Shown: in pieces, positions 5,382 through 5,553 of the stretch
How positions within the stretch are numbered: position 1 is the first letter of the stretch
Layout of the letters: every line of letters begins with the position of its first letter
From: Burkholderiales bacterium
GTDB taxonomy: Bacteria; Pseudomonadota; Gammaproteobacteria; Burkholderiales; Casimicrobiaceae
NCBI GenBank assembly: GCA_031283405.1
Contig: JAITBX010000054.1
Coordinates: 1 to 5,553 of the forward strand
Reading direction: 5' to 3'
DNA length: 5,553 nucleotides
The notes under the pieces: model-generated
Seen by the model: the letters and a program-made list of their open reading frames with translations, nothing else
The model's database searches: none
What the model was told of the DNA's origin: nothing
Translations under genes and position numbers: made by a program

Positions 5382-5553
5382 ATGCCTTCATTCTCGCGCC
5401 AACTCGTCGCCCAGATCAATCTGGCGGCGTTACGTCACAATCTCGATCGTGCCCGTCAGTGTGTTCAGGGCGCGCGAATCGTGGCCGTCGTCAAAGCCAA
5501 CGCTTACGGACACGGTTTGTTACAGGTGTTCTCGGCATTGAGCGACGCGGAAG
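5382..5553 (+). CDS. alr: Alanine racemase, N-terminal part (runs off the window)
   Basis: The enzyme interconverts L- and D-alanine using pyridoxal phosphate, supplying D-Ala for peptidoglycan. Only 57 codons are visible, against about 360 for the full protein. They include the N-terminal strand and helix AQINLAALRHNL and the family signature VKANAYGHG, whose K38 is the lysine that binds the cofactor (K34 in E. coli). The start is ATG 5382 with GGGA at 5370-5373, 8 nt upstream. The biosynthetic alr and catabolic dadX forms cannot be separated from this fragment; the lack of a dadA neighbour in view favours alr. The gene is separated from the predicted small RNA by a strong terminator, so it probably has its own promoter. 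Confidence 0.93.
   Translation, partial: MPSFSRQLVAQINLAALRHNLDRARQCVQGARIVAVVKANAYGHGLLQVFSALSDAE

Overview
The window looks like a chromosomal segment of a beta- or gammaproteobacterium of moderate GC content. The evidence is a QseE/QseG/QseF (GlrK/YfhG/GlrR) gene set closely related to the enterobacterial one, a proteobacterial tRNA-Leu(CAA), folA and alr. I cannot name the genus. Frequent TTG leucine codons fit the neighbouring tRNA-Leu(CAA), and short dispersed repeats suggest a free-living, repeat-rich genome.

Left part (1-465): on the minus strand lie tRNA-Leu(CAA), its intrinsic terminator, and possibly the first five codons of a gene leaving the window. Bases 255-460 hold no gene. 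They hold a stack of short palindromes, a common dispersed repeat and a heptamer tandem repeat. folA (dihydrofolate reductase) follows on the minus strand at 465-1022.

Centre (1068-4563): three plus-strand genes with 1-nt start/stop overlaps form a tightly coupled operon. They encode a GlrK/QseE-type sensor kinase, a QseG/YfhG-type lipoprotein and a GlrR/QseF-type sigma54 activator (receiver, AAA+, Fis domains). The operon is divergent from folA, with only 45 nt between the start codons.

Right part (4564-5381): this apparently empty interval is the most interesting region. Just after glrR there is an AT-rich segment with a perfect TGTC-N10-GACA palindrome, a second near-match 65 bp further on, three IHF-like sites and an excellent sigma54 -24/-12 promoter (TGGCACG-N4-GTGCT). 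About 180 nt downstream of the predicted transcription start is a strong intrinsic terminator. There is no convincing ORF between them. This is the architecture of a GlrR/IHF/sigma54-controlled small RNA, as known for glmY in Enterobacteriaceae, but here it lies 3' of glrR and its sequence does not resemble the GlmY or GlmZ I remember. The terminator loop carries UCCUCCU, complementary to Shine-Dalgarno sequences. A structured leader region follows, then the 5' end of alr (alanine racemase, cell-wall D-Ala), which runs off the window.

Proposed logic (inference): envelope signals sensed by GlrK with QseG phosphorylate GlrR. GlrR binds the upstream sites and, with IHF bending, drives sigma54 transcription of the adjacent small RNA, which probably regulates envelope or amino-sugar genes after transcription.
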